Assembly: GCF_012034935.1 (NCBI RefSeq)
Contig: NZ_JAATEN010000005.1
Span: forward strand, 310,001 to 374,000
Reading direction: 5' to 3'
DNA length: 64,000 nt
Origin: Streptomyces zingiberis
GTDB lineage: Bacteria; Actinomycetota; Actinomycetes; Streptomycetales; Streptomycetaceae
In this document: positions 16,655 to 25,869 of the stretch, piece after piece
Numbering within the stretch: the first letter of the stretch is position 1
Layout of the letters: the number at the start of each line of letters is the position of its first letter
Program-made: the position numbers and the translations under genes
Notes under the pieces: model-generated
What the model was told of the DNA's origin: nothing
Database searches by the model: none
Seen by the model: only the letters and a program-made list of their open reading frames with translations

Positions 16655-16899
16655 GCGCCAGCCCCGGTGTGGGCGCCGGGCAGGGCGCGGGCCCGGCCGC
16701 ACGACCGCCCGCCCCCTCCAGCCGTGCCCGGCGCCGGGCCCTCCCGCCACGGCCGGCGCGCCGCGTCTCCCACCCCGCCGGCCGTCCCGGCCCCTCCCCG
16801 CCCGGCAACGCCCACCGCGCCGCCCCACCGCCCTCCTCCCCCGCGCCCGTCCGCCCGGGCCGCACCCGCACGCGGTGGGGAAACCTCGCGGAAAAGCTC

Positions 16900-16936
16900 T
16901 TGCCGCAACCGTTGACAACATTGCGGCAATTTGCCG
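16900..16936. promoter_or_regulatory. Predicted LacI-family operator and promoter of the sugar-acid operon
   Basis: TTGCCGCAA (16900-16908) and TTGCGGCAA (16921-16929) form perfect 9-bp inverted arms 12 bases apart. A TTGACA box (16912-16917) lies between them. The right arm overlaps a second palindrome, CGGCA-ATT-TGCCG (16924-16936). A repressor bound here would cover the -35 box. The site is 56 bases before the LacI start, so the regulator probably controls itself and the operon. Confidence 0.7.
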
Positions 16937-16991
16937 ACCATGAATCCGCACCGTTCAGGTGCTCGCAATCTCCAGGAAACGGAGTGGCAGC

Positions 16992-18011
16992 GTGGCCCCC
17001 ACCCTGACCGATGTCGCCAAGCGCGCGCAGGTGGCGCTCTCCACGGCCTCGCGGGCGTTCAGCGATCCGCAGCGCCTGGGGCCGGAAACCTTGCGCAAGG
17101 TGCTGCACGTTGCCGAGGAGCTGGGCTACGTACCACCGCCCCGGCCGGGGGAGACGCCGCCGGAGCCGGACCCCGCCACGGTGGCCGTGGTCGTGCCCGA
17201 CATCACCAACCCGGTCTTCGGCGCCTTCGTCAAGGCCGCGCAGACCCGGGGCTGGCACAGCCGGCAGACGATCGTCCTCGCGGACACCGACTTCGACCCG
17301 GACCACGAGCGGGAGGTCATCACCCGCCTCCGCGACCGGATCGCCGGGCTCGTCGTCTGCTCGCCCCGGCTCGACGCCGAGGACGTGCTGGAGCTGTGCG
17401 GCGACACCCCCGTCGTCCTGGTCAACCGCGAGACGGCGACGGCGGACTGTGTCATCGCCGACGCGACGGACGGCCTGCGGCAGACCATCGAGTACCTGGC
17501 CGCGCTCGGCCACCGCCATCTCGCCTACGTCCAGGGCTCCCAGCACTCCTGGTCCAACAGCCACCGGGTGGACCTCGCCCGCGGCCAGGCCGAACAGGCC
17601 GGGCTGCGGCTGGAGGTGCTGGGCCGGCAGTCGGAGACGGTGGCGGGCGGCGAGGCCGCCGCGGCGGCCGTCATCGCCTCCGGGGCCTCCGCGGTCATCG
17701 CCCACAACGACCTCGTCGCCCTCGGCGTGATCAGCGGGGCGCGGCGGCTCGGGACGCGGGTCCCCGACGACCTCAGCGTCGTCGGCATCGACGACATGCC
17801 GCTCGCCGCCACCGCCCACCCCTCCCTGAGCAGCGTCGCGGTGCCGATGGCCCGCGCCGGGTCGCTCAGCCTCGAACTGCTCTCCCAGGCCATCGCCGGG
17901 GACGGCCGGGAGCCACGCCTGCTCCGGCTGCCCACGCAGCTCGTCGTCCGCGGATCCACCGGGCCGGCCGACGCCGTGCGCACGCTCCCCACCGCGCGCG
18001 AGCGCGCCTGA
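16992..18011 (+). CDS. LacI family transcriptional regulator
   Basis: 339 residues. The N-terminal helix-turn-helix is TLTDVAKRAQVALSTASRAF, then the hinge helix LRKVLHVAEELGYVP. The periplasmic-binding-like domain follows (VAVVVPDITNPVFGAFV near residue 65, TIEYLAALGHRHLAYVQG, IAHNDLVALGVISG, VVGIDDMPLAATAHPSL). It is the first gene of the sugar-acid operon, so the inducer is probably an operon intermediate such as a hexonate, fructuronate or KDG. The start is GTG 16992, with ACGGAG about eight bases upstream. Confidence 0.92.
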   Translation: MAPTLTDVAKRAQVALSTASRAFSDPQRLGPETLRKVLHVAEELGYVPPPRPGETPPEPDPATVAVVVPDITNPVFGAFVKAAQTRGWHSRQTIVLADTDFDPDHEREVITRLRDRIAGLVVCSPRLDAEDVLELCGDTPVVLVNRETATADCVIADATDGLRQTIEYLAALGHRHLAYVQGSQHSWSNSHRVDLARGQAEQAGLRLEVLGRQSETVAGGEAAAAAVIASGASAVIAHNDLVALGVISGARRLGTRVPDDLSVVGIDDMPLAATAHPSLSSVAVPMARAGSLSLELLSQAIAGDGREPRLLRLPTQLVVRGSTGPADAVRTLPTARERA

Positions 18012-18076
18012 CTCCCTCGCCGCTCCCCCGCCGCTCCCCCGCCGCTCCCCCTGCCCCTCCCGACCGAAGGCCCGCC

Positions 18077-19087
18077 ATGAACCCCGACCCCCGGCCCGAC
18101 GGCCCGACCGTGGTCGTCGCCGACAGCAACCTCCGCCCCCTGCGCGAGACCTTCGAGGCCGCGCTGCCCCCGGGCGCCGTCGCGCACTGGCCCGACCCCG
18201 CGGACCCGGACGCCGTGGCGGCGGCGCTGCCCGACGCGGACGTGCTCGTCTCCGGCGTCTGCACCGCCGCCATGGCCGCGGCCGGCAAACGGCTGAAGCT
18301 GGTGCACGCCGCCGGCGCGGGCGTGGACAAGATCGACACCGGTGCGCTGCCGCCGGGCACGACGGTCGCCAACACCTTCCACCACGAGGACTCCATCGCG
18401 GAGTACGCGGTGGCCTCGGCCGTCCTGCTGGGGCGCGGGTTCCTGCGCCAGGACGCGGCGCTGCGCCGCGGCGTGTGGGACTCCCCCGCGCACACCCCCG
18501 GCGCCGCGTGGCCCGACGCGCTGGGGGGCGGCACCGTCGGTTTCGTGGGCTTCGGGCACATCGGTGCCCGCGCGTGGCGGCGCTTCCGCGCCTTCGGCGC
18601 CCGGGGTGTCGCGGTGACCCGGCGCGGTGACACCGACGCCGCCGCCGAGGGCCTGGACTGGGCCGGGACGGTCGACGACCTGGGCACGCTGCTGGAGACG
18701 GCCGACGTGGTGCTGGTCTCCGTACCGCTCACCGAGGCCACCACCGGGCTGATCGACGCGGCCGGGCTGGCGCGGATGAAACGTTCCGCCGTACTGATCA
18801 ACGTCGGCCGCGGCCCGGTTGTCGACGAGGACGCGCTGTACGCCGCCCTGCGCGACGCGGCGATCGGCGGCGCCGCCCTCGACGTGTGGTACACCTACCC
18901 CGCCTCCGGCAACACGGGAGCGCCCAGCCGTCACCCCTTCCACGAGCTGCCGAACGTCCTGATGACGCCGCACTCCTCGGGGCTGACCCGGCAGACCTTC
19001 CTCCGGCGCGCCGAGGACATCGCGGCCAACATCCACCGGTTCGCGGCCGGTGAGACGCCGCACAACGTGGTGGCGGTGGTCCGGTGA
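18077..19087 (+). CDS. D-2-hydroxyacid dehydrogenase family protein
   Basis: 336 residues. The NAD-binding motif is [14 protein letters not shown] (near residue 150); other landmarks are [15 protein letters not shown], which carries the catalytic Arg, and LMTPHSSG, which carries the catalytic His. Most relatives have a DVFxxEP motif holding the catalytic Glu; here that site reads ALDVWYTYP, so the acid is missing from its usual place. Members with this variant often sit in sugar-acid clusters. It may reduce or oxidise a sugar-derived 2-keto/2-hydroxy acid, but its step in this operon is unclear. The next gene overlaps its stop by 4 bp. Confidence 0.88.
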   Translation: MNPDPRPDGPTVVVADSNLRPLRETFEAALPPGAVAHWPDPADPDAVAAALPDADVLVSGVCTAAMAAAGKRLKLVHAAGAGVDKIDTGALPPGTTVANTFHHEDSIAEYAVASAVLLGRGFLRQDAALRRGVWDSPAHTPGAAWPDALGGGTVGFVGFGHIGARAWRRFRAFGARGVAVTRRGDTDAAAEGLDWAGTVDDLGTLLETADVVLVSVPLTEATTGLIDAAGLARMKRSAVLINVGRGPVVDEDALYAALRDAAIGGAALDVWYTYPASGNTGAPSRHPFHELPNVLMTPHSSGLTRQTFLRRAEDIAANIHRFAAGETPHNVVAVVR

Positions 19088-20520
19088 ACGCGACACCCCC
19101 GGTGGACGGGGCTCCGGCGAACGGGACCGGACCGGCGGACACCGCGCGGCCGGTGAACCCCGGGGCCGGCCCGGACACGGCGGCCTCGGCGGCCTCGGCG
19201 GATACGGCGGATACGGCGGATACGGCGGCCACGGAGCACCCGGTGAACCCCGCGAGCCCCGCCGCCCCCGCGCGGCGGCCCGGCACCCGCGCGGCCTCCG
19301 GCGCCCGGGACTCCGTCGTCGCCGCCGAGGTGCTGGTCACCAGCCCCGGCCGCAACTACGTGGCGCTGAAGATCACCACGGCGGAGGGGCTGGTCGGCTG
19401 GGGCGACGCCACCCTCAACGGCCGCGAACTCGCCGTCGCCGCGTATCTGCGGGACCACGTCGCGCCGCTGCTCGTCGGCCGCGACCCGGCCCGCGTCGAG
19501 GACACCTGGCAGTACCTCTACCGGGGCGCGTACTGGCGCCGGGGGCCGGTCACCATGACCGCCGTCGGGGCCGTGGACCTCGCCCTGTGGGACATCAAGG
19601 GCAAGGCCACCGGACAGCCGGTGTACCAGTTGCTCGGCGGTGCGGTCCGGGACCGGATCCTCACCTACACCCACGCCACCGGCTGGGACGTCCCCGAACT
19701 GCTCGACTCCCTCGACGCCCGGCGCGAGCAGGGCTTCCGCGCCGTGCGGGCGCAGACCGGCGTGCCGGGCCTGGACACCGTCTACGGCGTCAGCCGCGGC
19801 GGCGCGGCCTACGAACCGGCGGGCCGCGGCGCCGCCCCGGCCGAGGAGATCTGGGACACCGACGCCTATCTGCGGCACGCCCCGCGCGCGCTGGCCGCGG
19901 TCCGGGAACACGCCGGCCCCGAGCTGAAGCTGCTCCACGACGCCCACCACCGGCTCACCCCGGGGGAGGCCGCCCGCCTCGGGCGCTCCCTGGAGGAGGT
20001 GGACCTCTTCTGGCTGGAGGACGTCACCCCCGCGGAGAACCAGGAGGTGCTGCGCCATGTGCGGCGCCACACCACGGCGCCGCTGGCGATCGGCGAGGTG
20101 TTCAACACCGTCTGGGAGTGCCAGTCGCTCATCACCGAGCAGCTCATCGACTACGTCCGCACCTGCGTCACCCACGCCGGGGGCATCAGCCATCTGCGGC
20201 GGATCGCGGCGCTGGCCGAGATCTGGCAGGTCAAGCTGGGGCCGCACGGTCCCTCCGACGTCTCGCCGGTGGCGCTGGCCGCCTCGCTCCACACCGGGCT
20301 GGCCACCCCGAACTTCGCCATCCAGGAGTACATGGGCTACGAGCCCCGGACGCACGAGGTGTTCCGCCACGACTGGAGCTACGCGGACGGGTATCTGCAC
20401 CCCGGCGACGCCCCCGGACTCGGCGTCGAGGTCGACGAGGCGCTGGCCGCCCGGTTCCCGTACGAGCCCGCCTACCTGCCCGTCGCGCGCCGCCGCGACG
20501 GCTCGATGACGGATTGGTGA
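19084..20520 (+). CDS. manD: D-mannonate dehydratase family protein (enolase superfamily, ManD/RspA type)
   Basis: It would remove water from D-mannonate, giving 2-keto-3-deoxy-D-gluconate. The family core starts at [20 protein letters not shown] (near residue 78). Further marks are [14 protein letters not shown] segments, [30 protein letters not shown] (metal ligand and catalytic His region), [21 protein letters not shown] and KLGPHGPSD. Low-efficiency members also act on D-gluconate. The first ~75 residues are an Ala/Thr/Pro-rich extension absent from typical ManD proteins. The GTG at 19084 overlaps the previous stop (GTGA), which supports this long form; GTG 19243 is an alternative start. 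Confidence 0.9.
   Translation: MNATPPVDGAPANGTGPADTARPVNPGAGPDTAASAASADTADTADTAATEHPVNPASPAAPARRPGTRAASGARDSVVAAEVLVTSPGRNYVALKITTAEGLVGWGDATLNGRELAVAAYLRDHVAPLLVGRDPARVEDTWQYLYRGAYWRRGPVTMTAVGAVDLALWDIKGKATGQPVYQLLGGAVRDRILTYTHATGWDVPELLDSLDARREQGFRAVRAQTGVPGLDTVYGVSRGGAAYEPAGRGAAPAEEIWDTDAYLRHAPRALAAVREHAGPELKLLHDAHHRLTPGEAARLGRSLEEVDLFWLEDVTPAENQEVLRHVRRHTTAPLAIGEVFNTVWECQSLITEQLIDYVRTCVTHAGGISHLRRIAALAEIWQVKLGPHGPSDVSPVALAASLHTGLATPNFAIQEYMGYEPRTHEVFRHDWSYADGYLHPGDAPGLGVEVDEALAARFPYEPAYLPVARRRDGSMTDW
19183..19227 (+). repeat. 9-bp tandem repeat, five units, in the ManD prefix
   Basis: Two GCCTCGGCG units are followed by three GATACGGCG units, encoding Ala-Ser-Ala / Asp-Thr-Ala triplets in the disordered N-terminal extension. 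Confidence 0.85.
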
Positions 20521-20521
20521 C

Positions 20522-22105
20522 ATGACCACCCCCCTCCCCCGCCTGACGGCCGCGACCGTCCCCCCGGCGGCGCTGACGCACCGGCGCGAGCTCACCGGGA
20601 CCGGCATCGTGCACCTCGGGCTCGGCAACTTCCACCGCGCCCACCAGGCCGTCTACACCGCCGCCGCGCTCGCGCACACCGACGGCCCGTGGGGCGTCCT
20701 GGGCGTGGCGAGCCGTTCGGCGGCCGTCGCGGAGGCGCTCCGCGCCCAGGACTTCCGCTACTCCGTGGTGGAGATCTCCCCCGGTGGGACCCGGATCACC
20801 GTGCCCGCGGTGCACACCGGCGCGCTCGTCGCCGCCGAGCAGGGCGACGCCGTGGTGGCCGCGATCGCCGCGCCCGGCACCCGCGTCGTCTCGCTCACCG
20901 TCACCGAGAACGGCTACACCCTCGCGCCCCGCACCGGAGGGCTCGACCTCGACCACCCCGGGATCCGGGCCGACCTGGCGGGCGACGCGCCGCCGCGGAC
21001 CACGGTCGGGCAGATCGTCCGCGGGCTGCAGCGCCGGCTCCGCGCGCACGGGGCCCCCGTCACCGTGCTGAGCTGCGACAACCTCGCGGGCAACGGCACC
21101 CTGACCGGGCAGCTGGTCCGCGCGTTCGCCCAGGCTCTGCCGGCCGCCGAGCGCGATCCGCTCACGGACTGGCTGGAGGCCGCGGTGACGTTCCCGGACA
21201 CCATGGTCGACCGGATCGTCCCCGCCACCACGGACGCCTACCGGGCCGCGGTGGCCGACGGGCTCGGACTGCGCGACGCCGTCCCGGTGCCCGCCGAGCC
21301 GTTCACCATGTGGGTTCTCCAGGATGGTTTCGCCGCCGGCCGTCCCGCCTGGGAGCACGGCGGGGCCCTGTTCACCGCGGACGTGGAACCGTACGAGCTG
21401 CTCAAGCTGCGGCTGCTGAACGGCACCCACTCGCTCATCGCCTACCTCGGCGCCCTCGACGGCCGGGACACCATCCCGGACTCCGTCGCCCGGCCGCACA
21501 TCGCCGACGCCGCGCGGCGCGTGCTGCACGAGGACTATCTGCCGAGCATCACCGTCCCCGCCGGCATCGACCTCGACGCCTACGTGGCGCGGCTCTTCGA
21601 CCGCTGGTCCAACACCGCCCTCGGCCACCGCACCCGGCAGGTCGGCTCGGACGGCTCCGCCAAGCTCCGCCAGCGCGTGCCGGAACCGGCCCTGCTGCAT
21701 CTGCGCGCCGGCCGGATGCCGCACCACCTGGCCCTGACCGTCGCCGCCTACCTCTGCTGCGCGGCCCCGCCCGGCGGCTTCGACCCCGGCCCGCACGCCG
21801 CGGCGATGACGGACCCGGGCGCGGCCGGGCTGCGCGCGGCGGCCGCGCGCTCCACCACCGCCGCCGGCTTCACCGCCGCGGTCCTCGACGGCGGCCTGCT
21901 CGGCGACGGCCTCGCCGGGCACCCCGCGTTCACCGCGCGGGTCGCCGAGTTCATCGAGGTGCTGACCCGGCACGGTACGGCCGCCGCCGCACGCGCCGCG
22001 GCGGAGGCGGCCGACGCCGACACCCGCACCGGCATCCGCACCGACGCCGACGCCCACACCGGCACCGGACACCGCCGGCCCTCCGAGCCCGTCACCAGGA
22101 TGTGA
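20522..22105 (+). CDS. uxuB: Mannitol dehydrogenase family oxidoreductase, likely fructuronate reductase
   Basis: 527 residues. It interconverts D-fructuronate and D-mannonate with NAD(H). The N-terminal Rossmann region has IVHLGLGNFHRAHQAVY; the middle has VVSLTVTENGYTL and VLSCDNLAGNG. The C-terminal domain has TFPDTMVDRIVPATTD and the catalytic-lysine helix LKLRLLNGTHSLIAYLG. Family members also use mannitol, arabinitol or tagaturonate, but the adjacent mannonate dehydratase argues for fructuronate. The last ~30 residues are Asp/Thr-rich and disordered. The ATG lies one base after the ManD stop, so translation is probably coupled. Confidence 0.88.
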   Translation: MTTPLPRLTAATVPPAALTHRRELTGTGIVHLGLGNFHRAHQAVYTAAALAHTDGPWGVLGVASRSAAVAEALRAQDFRYSVVEISPGGTRITVPAVHTGALVAAEQGDAVVAAIAAPGTRVVSLTVTENGYTLAPRTGGLDLDHPGIRADLAGDAPPRTTVGQIVRGLQRRLRAHGAPVTVLSCDNLAGNGTLTGQLVRAFAQALPAAERDPLTDWLEAAVTFPDTMVDRIVPATTDAYRAAVADGLGLRDAVPVPAEPFTMWVLQDGFAAGRPAWEHGGALFTADVEPYELLKLRLLNGTHSLIAYLGALDGRDTIPDSVARPHIADAARRVLHEDYLPSITVPAGIDLDAYVARLFDRWSNTALGHRTRQVGSDGSAKLRQRVPEPALLHLRAGRMPHHLALTVAAYLCCAAPPGGFDPGPHAAAMTDPGAAGLRAAAARSTTAAGFTAAVLDGGLLGDGLAGHPAFTARVAEFIEVLTRHGTAAAARAAAEAADADTRTGIRTDADAHTGTGHRRPSEPVTRM

Positions 22106-22111
22106 GCGCCC

Positions 22112-23149
22112 ATGTCCCTCCCCGGCCACACCACCGCCGCCGTCCTGCACGCCCCCGGCGATCTCCGGATCGAGGAGATCCCGCTGCGCCCGCCGGGCCC
22201 CGGTGAGGTGCTCGTCGCCGTCGACGCCGTCGGCATCTGCGGCTCCGACATGCACTACTTCGCCACCGGCCGCAACGGGCGGAACGTCCTGCGGCAACCC
22301 ACCGTCCTGGGGCACGAGGCCTCCGGAGTCGTCACCGCGGCCGGCCCCGGAGCGGGCCACGAGCCGGGCACCCGGGTCGCGATCGAGCCCGCCGTCGGCT
22401 GCGGCACCTGCCCCACCTGCCGCTCCGGCCGGTACAACCTGTGCCCCGACGGCACCTGCTTCGGCTCACCGCCGACCCACGGCGTGCTCGCCGGGCACGT
22501 CGTCGCCCCGGCGCGGGCCGTCCACCCGCTGCCGGACGCCGTACCGCTGGAACTCGGGGCGCTGATCGAGCCGCTGGCGGTCGCGGTCTGGGCGGTGCGC
22601 AGGGCCCGGGTGGCCCCCGGGCACCGGGTCCTGGTCACCGGGGCGGGGCCGATCGGCATCCTGATCGCCCAGGTGGCCCGCGCCGCCGGCGCCGCCGAGG
22701 TGACCGTGACGGACGTGCACGACGCCCGGCTGGCGCGCGCCCGTGAACTCGGCGCCTCCACCACCGTCAACACCGCCCGGGAGGACCTCACCCTCACCGG
22801 CGCCGACCGGCTGCTGGAGTGCTCGGCCCACCCCGCCGCGCTCCGCCAGGGCATCCTCGCCCTGGGCCCCGCCGGACGCGCGGTCGTCGTCGGGCAGGCC
22901 GCCCCCGCCGTGGACGGAGTGCCGCTGGCCCACCTCCAGCGCTGGGAGATCGACCTCGTCAGCGCGTTCCGCTACGCCCACGCCTTCCCCACCGCCCTCG
23001 CCCTGGCCGCCGGCGGCCGGGTCGATCTCGCCCCCCTCCTCACCGGCCGCTTCCCCCTCGACCGGGCGGCCGACGCCCTCCGGGCGCCGGGCGCGGACCC
23101 GCACCACCTCAAAGTCGTGGTCCGCCCCACCGGATCACCCGCAGCCTGA
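22112..23149 (+). CDS. Zinc-dependent medium-chain dehydrogenase, likely L-gulonate/L-idonate 5-dehydrogenase
   Basis: 345 residues of the sorbitol-dehydrogenase branch of zinc alcohol dehydrogenases. Catalytic zinc ligands are in GICGSDMHYF and LGHEASG; the structural-zinc cysteines are in CGTCPTCRSGRYNLC. The NAD site is LVTGAGPIGILIAQVAR. Relatives include L-idonate, L-gulonate and xylitol/sorbitol dehydrogenases. Beside UxuB- and ManD-type genes it best fits oxidation of L-gulonate (or L-idonate) at C5 to a keto acid that the reductase takes on, as described for RspB-like enzymes. It starts six bases after the UxuB stop. Confidence 0.85.
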   Translation: MSLPGHTTAAVLHAPGDLRIEEIPLRPPGPGEVLVAVDAVGICGSDMHYFATGRNGRNVLRQPTVLGHEASGVVTAAGPGAGHEPGTRVAIEPAVGCGTCPTCRSGRYNLCPDGTCFGSPPTHGVLAGHVVAPARAVHPLPDAVPLELGALIEPLAVAVWAVRRARVAPGHRVLVTGAGPIGILIAQVARAAGAAEVTVTDVHDARLARARELGASTTVNTAREDLTLTGADRLLECSAHPAALRQGILALGPAGRAVVVGQAAPAVDGVPLAHLQRWEIDLVSAFRYAHAFPTALALAAGGRVDLAPLLTGRFPLDRAADALRAPGADPHHLKVVVRPTGSPAA

Positions 23150-23521
23150 GCCGCCCACCGGGCAGCAGGCCCCCGTCCCCCGGCCCACTCACGGCCGGGG
23201 GACCTCCCCACCGGCACACCCCTCACCGCCGGTCCCTCCTCCCCAGCCGTCCCCGCGGCGTCCCATCTCCCCCTCGCCTCCGCGGCGTCGCCTCCCCCCT
23301 GGCCCGCGCGGGCCACTTCCCCACGGTCCGCGTGCGGTTCCCCCATCCCTTTCGTCCTGCCATGCCCGGGTGGCGGCGCGCAGGGCCGCCGTCCCGGCGC
23401 GCCCCACTCACCGCACTCACCCCGCTCACCCCGCTCACCGGGCTCACCGGACTCACCCCGTTCCGCGCACCCTCGCGGACGTCTCCCCTCCCCGCCCCGA
23501 TCCCGCAAGGAGACACGGATC
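23150..23521. other. Gap inside the sugar-acid operon
   Basis: 372 bases with no gene. The middle contains short direct repeats of CCGCTCACC/CGGGCTCACC at about 23405-23458. There is no hairpin comparable to the other terminators here, so the operon may read through. No second copy of the LacI operator was seen. A ribosome site AAGGAG lies just before 23522. Confidence 0.5.
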
Positions 23522-24976
23522 ATGGACGCTCCCACCCAGGCGCCGGTACCACCGGCCGGCGCCTCCTCGTCCACCCCGCCCGCCGGCCCGCCCGCCCCCG
23601 CGGACCCCCGCGCCGTGCGCCGCGCCGCCTGGGCCGGCCTCATCGGCACCGCGCTCGAACAGTACGACTTCGTCATCTACGGCACGGCCTCGGCGCTGGT
23701 CTTCGGCACCCTGTTCTTCCCCAACGCCTCCCCCGCCGCCGCGCTGCTCGCGAGCTTCGCCGCCTACGCCGTCGGCTTCGCCGCCCGCCCCCTCGGCGGC
23801 CTGTTCTTCTCCCGCTACGGCGACCGGCTCGGCCGCAAGTGGGTCCTGGTCACCACGCTCTTCCTGATGGGTGGCTCCACCTTCGCCATCGGGCTGCTCC
23901 CCACCTACGGCCAGGTCGGCATCCTCGCCCCGGCGCTGCTCGTCTTCTGCCGCTTCTTCCAGGGCTTCGGCGCCGGGGCCGAACAATCCGGCGGAGCGAC
24001 CCTCCTCACCGAGACGGCGGCACCGGGACGGCGCGGGCGGCTCGCCGCGCTCGTGATGACCGGCGCGGCGCTGGGCACCCTGCTCGGTGCCCTCGCCTGG
24101 ATCCTCGTCCAGCTGCTCCCCGAGGAAGACCTGATGAGCTACGGCTGGCGGCTGGTCTTCGCCAGCAGCCTGCTGGTCACCGTGGCCGCCGTGATCATCC
24201 GCCGGAAGCTCAACGAGAGCCCGGTCTTCCAGGAGCTCAAGCGGGAGCACGAGGCGCCGAAGTCCCCCGTCAAGGAGGTCTTCCGGCACGGCCGGAAGCC
24301 CATGCTGCTGGTGCTGTTCATGAACGTCGGGATCAGCTCCCAGTCGTACACCTACCAGGTGTTCATGGCCTCGTACCTGATCTCCTCGGTCGGGATCGAC
24401 CCCACGTTCGTCCCGAAGGTCCTGATGATCGGGGCCGCCTGTGGTGGTGTCGCGGCGATCGGTTTCGGGTTCCTCTCCGACAAGCTCGGACGCCGGCCCG
24501 TGTACTCCGCGATCGTCGCCGCGCTGGTGCTGCTGCCCGGGCCCACGTTCATCGCGCTGAACACCGGCTCCCCGGTGGCGATCACCGTGGCGATGATCAT
24601 CGGCTTCGTGCTGGCGGGCCAGGGTGCCGTCGGCGTGCAGATGAGCTACTTCCCCGAACTGTTCGGCACGCGCTACCGCTACGCCGGTGTCACCCTCGGC
24701 CGGGAGTTCTCCTCGGTGCTGGGCGGCGGGGTCGCCCCGCTGATCTGCGCCTCCCTGCTCACCGCGTTCTCCGGGTCGTGGATACCGGTCGCGGCCTACA
24801 TGATGCTGATGATGGCCGTCAGCCTGGTGGCCGCGCGGATGGCCCCGGAGACCCTGGACCGGGATCTGACCGTGGTCCCCGACGCGACCGGCGCCGGGGC
24901 CGCCATCGCGGCTGCCCCCGTCACCGCTGCCGGCGGTGACCCTGCCACCGCCACCGCCGGGAAGGACACCCGGTGA
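23522..24976 (+). CDS. MFS transporter of the metabolite:proton symporter (MHS) type
   Basis: 484 residues, 12 predicted membrane helices after a Pro/Ala-rich 35-residue tail. Signature regions are GTALEQYDFVIYGTASALVFG in helix 1, RPLGGLFFSRYGDRLGRKWVL (motif A) and a second GFLSDKLGRRPVY in the middle loop. The MHS branch (ShiA, KgtP, ProP) carries organic acids and related anions with protons. Here it should import the hexonate or uronate used by the operon; the exact substrate cannot be read from sequence. AAGGAG lies ten bases before the ATG. The aldolase start overlaps its stop. Confidence 0.92.
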   Translation: MDAPTQAPVPPAGASSSTPPAGPPAPADPRAVRRAAWAGLIGTALEQYDFVIYGTASALVFGTLFFPNASPAAALLASFAAYAVGFAARPLGGLFFSRYGDRLGRKWVLVTTLFLMGGSTFAIGLLPTYGQVGILAPALLVFCRFFQGFGAGAEQSGGATLLTETAAPGRRGRLAALVMTGAALGTLLGALAWILVQLLPEEDLMSYGWRLVFASSLLVTVAAVIIRRKLNESPVFQELKREHEAPKSPVKEVFRHGRKPMLLVLFMNVGISSQSYTYQVFMASYLISSVGIDPTFVPKVLMIGAACGGVAAIGFGFLSDKLGRRPVYSAIVAALVLLPGPTFIALNTGSPVAITVAMIIGFVLAGQGAVGVQMSYFPELFGTRYRYAGVTLGREFSSVLGGGVAPLICASLLTAFSGSWIPVAAYMMLMMAVSLVAARMAPETLDRDLTVVPDATGAGAAIAAAPVTAAGGDPATATAGKDTR

Positions 24977-25869
24977 GCGCCGCCGACCCCGCGGCCCCGG
25001 TGGGGCCCGCCGGACGGGGACCGGGCTCTGCCGCCGAGCGCGCCCCGCACGGCTCCGGGGCCGCGTCCGGGGCCGCCGCCACCCGGCCCGAGTCCGGCGC
25101 CGTTCCCACCGCGCCCGAGTCCGGCGCCGTCCCCACCGCGCCCGAGCCCGGCGTCCTCCCCACCGCGCCCGAGTCCGGCACCCTCCCCACCGCGCCCGAG
25201 TCCGGCGCCCTCCCCACCGCGCCCGGTTCCGGCCGGGCCGAGCCCGGTGGAGCCCTGCTCCGCACCCGGGTGGTGGCGGTCCTCCGGGCCGGGTCCACCG
25301 AACATCTGCTGCCGGTGGCCGAGACCCTGGTGGACGCCGGGCTGGTCTGCCTGGAGCTGACCCTGACCACACCGGGGGCGGTCGAGGCCCTCCCCCGGCT
25401 CCGCGCCGCGCTCGGCACCGCCGCCGAGCTGGGCGTGGGCAGCGTGCGCTCCGCCACGGAGGCGCGCCGCTGCCTGGGCGCCGGCGCGGACTTCGTCGTC
25501 TCCCCGCACCTCCGCGCCGACGTCCTGGCCGAGGCGCGGGCGGCCGGCGTCCCCGTCTACCCGGGCGGCCTCACCCCCACGGAGCTGGCCGCCGCCTGGG
25601 ACGCGGGGGCGACGGCGGTCAAGCTGTTCCCCGCGTCCACCGTCGGCCCGGCCCACCTCAGGGCGTGCACCGACCCGTTCCCCGGGCTGCGGGTGATGCC
25701 GACCGGCGGCATCGGCGTCGACGAGACCGGCACCTGGATCCGGGCCGGTGCCCTGGCCGTCGGTCTCGGGGGCGCGCTCACCGGTGACGCCCTCGCCGGC
25801 GGGGACCTGCGGGCCCTCGCCGGCCGGGCGCGCCGCGCCCTCGCCGCGGCGGCGGAGGCCGGGCCGTGA
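24973..25869 (+). CDS. eda: KDPG/KHG aldolase with a repetitive N-terminal extension
   Basis: Cleaves 2-keto-3-deoxy-6-phosphogluconate to pyruvate and glyceraldehyde-3-phosphate. The aldolase core covers residues ~95-298: VVAVLRAGSTEHLLPVAETL, LELTLTTPGA with the catalytic Glu, GVGSVRSATEARRCLGAGADFVVSPH, the Schiff-base Lys in AVKLFPAS, and MPTGGIG. The first ~90 residues are not part of the family: they hold five 9-residue repeats of the type PESGAxPTA. GTG 24973 overlaps the MFS stop (GTGA), which supports translation of the prefix. Confidence 0.93.
   Translation: MSAADPAAPVGPAGRGPGSAAERAPHGSGAASGAAATRPESGAVPTAPESGAVPTAPEPGVLPTAPESGTLPTAPESGALPTAPGSGRAEPGGALLRTRVVAVLRAGSTEHLLPVAETLVDAGLVCLELTLTTPGAVEALPRLRAALGTAAELGVGSVRSATEARRCLGAGADFVVSPHLRADVLAEARAAGVPVYPGGLTPTELAAAWDAGATAVKLFPASTVGPAHLRACTDPFPGLRVMPTGGIGVDETGTWIRAGALAVGLGGALTGDALAGGDLRALAGRARRALAAAAEAGP
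25087..25221 (+). repeat. 27-bp minisatellite, five units, in the aldolase gene
   Basis: Each unit encodes a PESGAVPTA-like block; units differ at a few third positions and in one PEPGVLPTA variant. A partial sixth unit follows. The array is in frame, so gain or loss of units would not break the enzyme. Confidence 0.9.
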
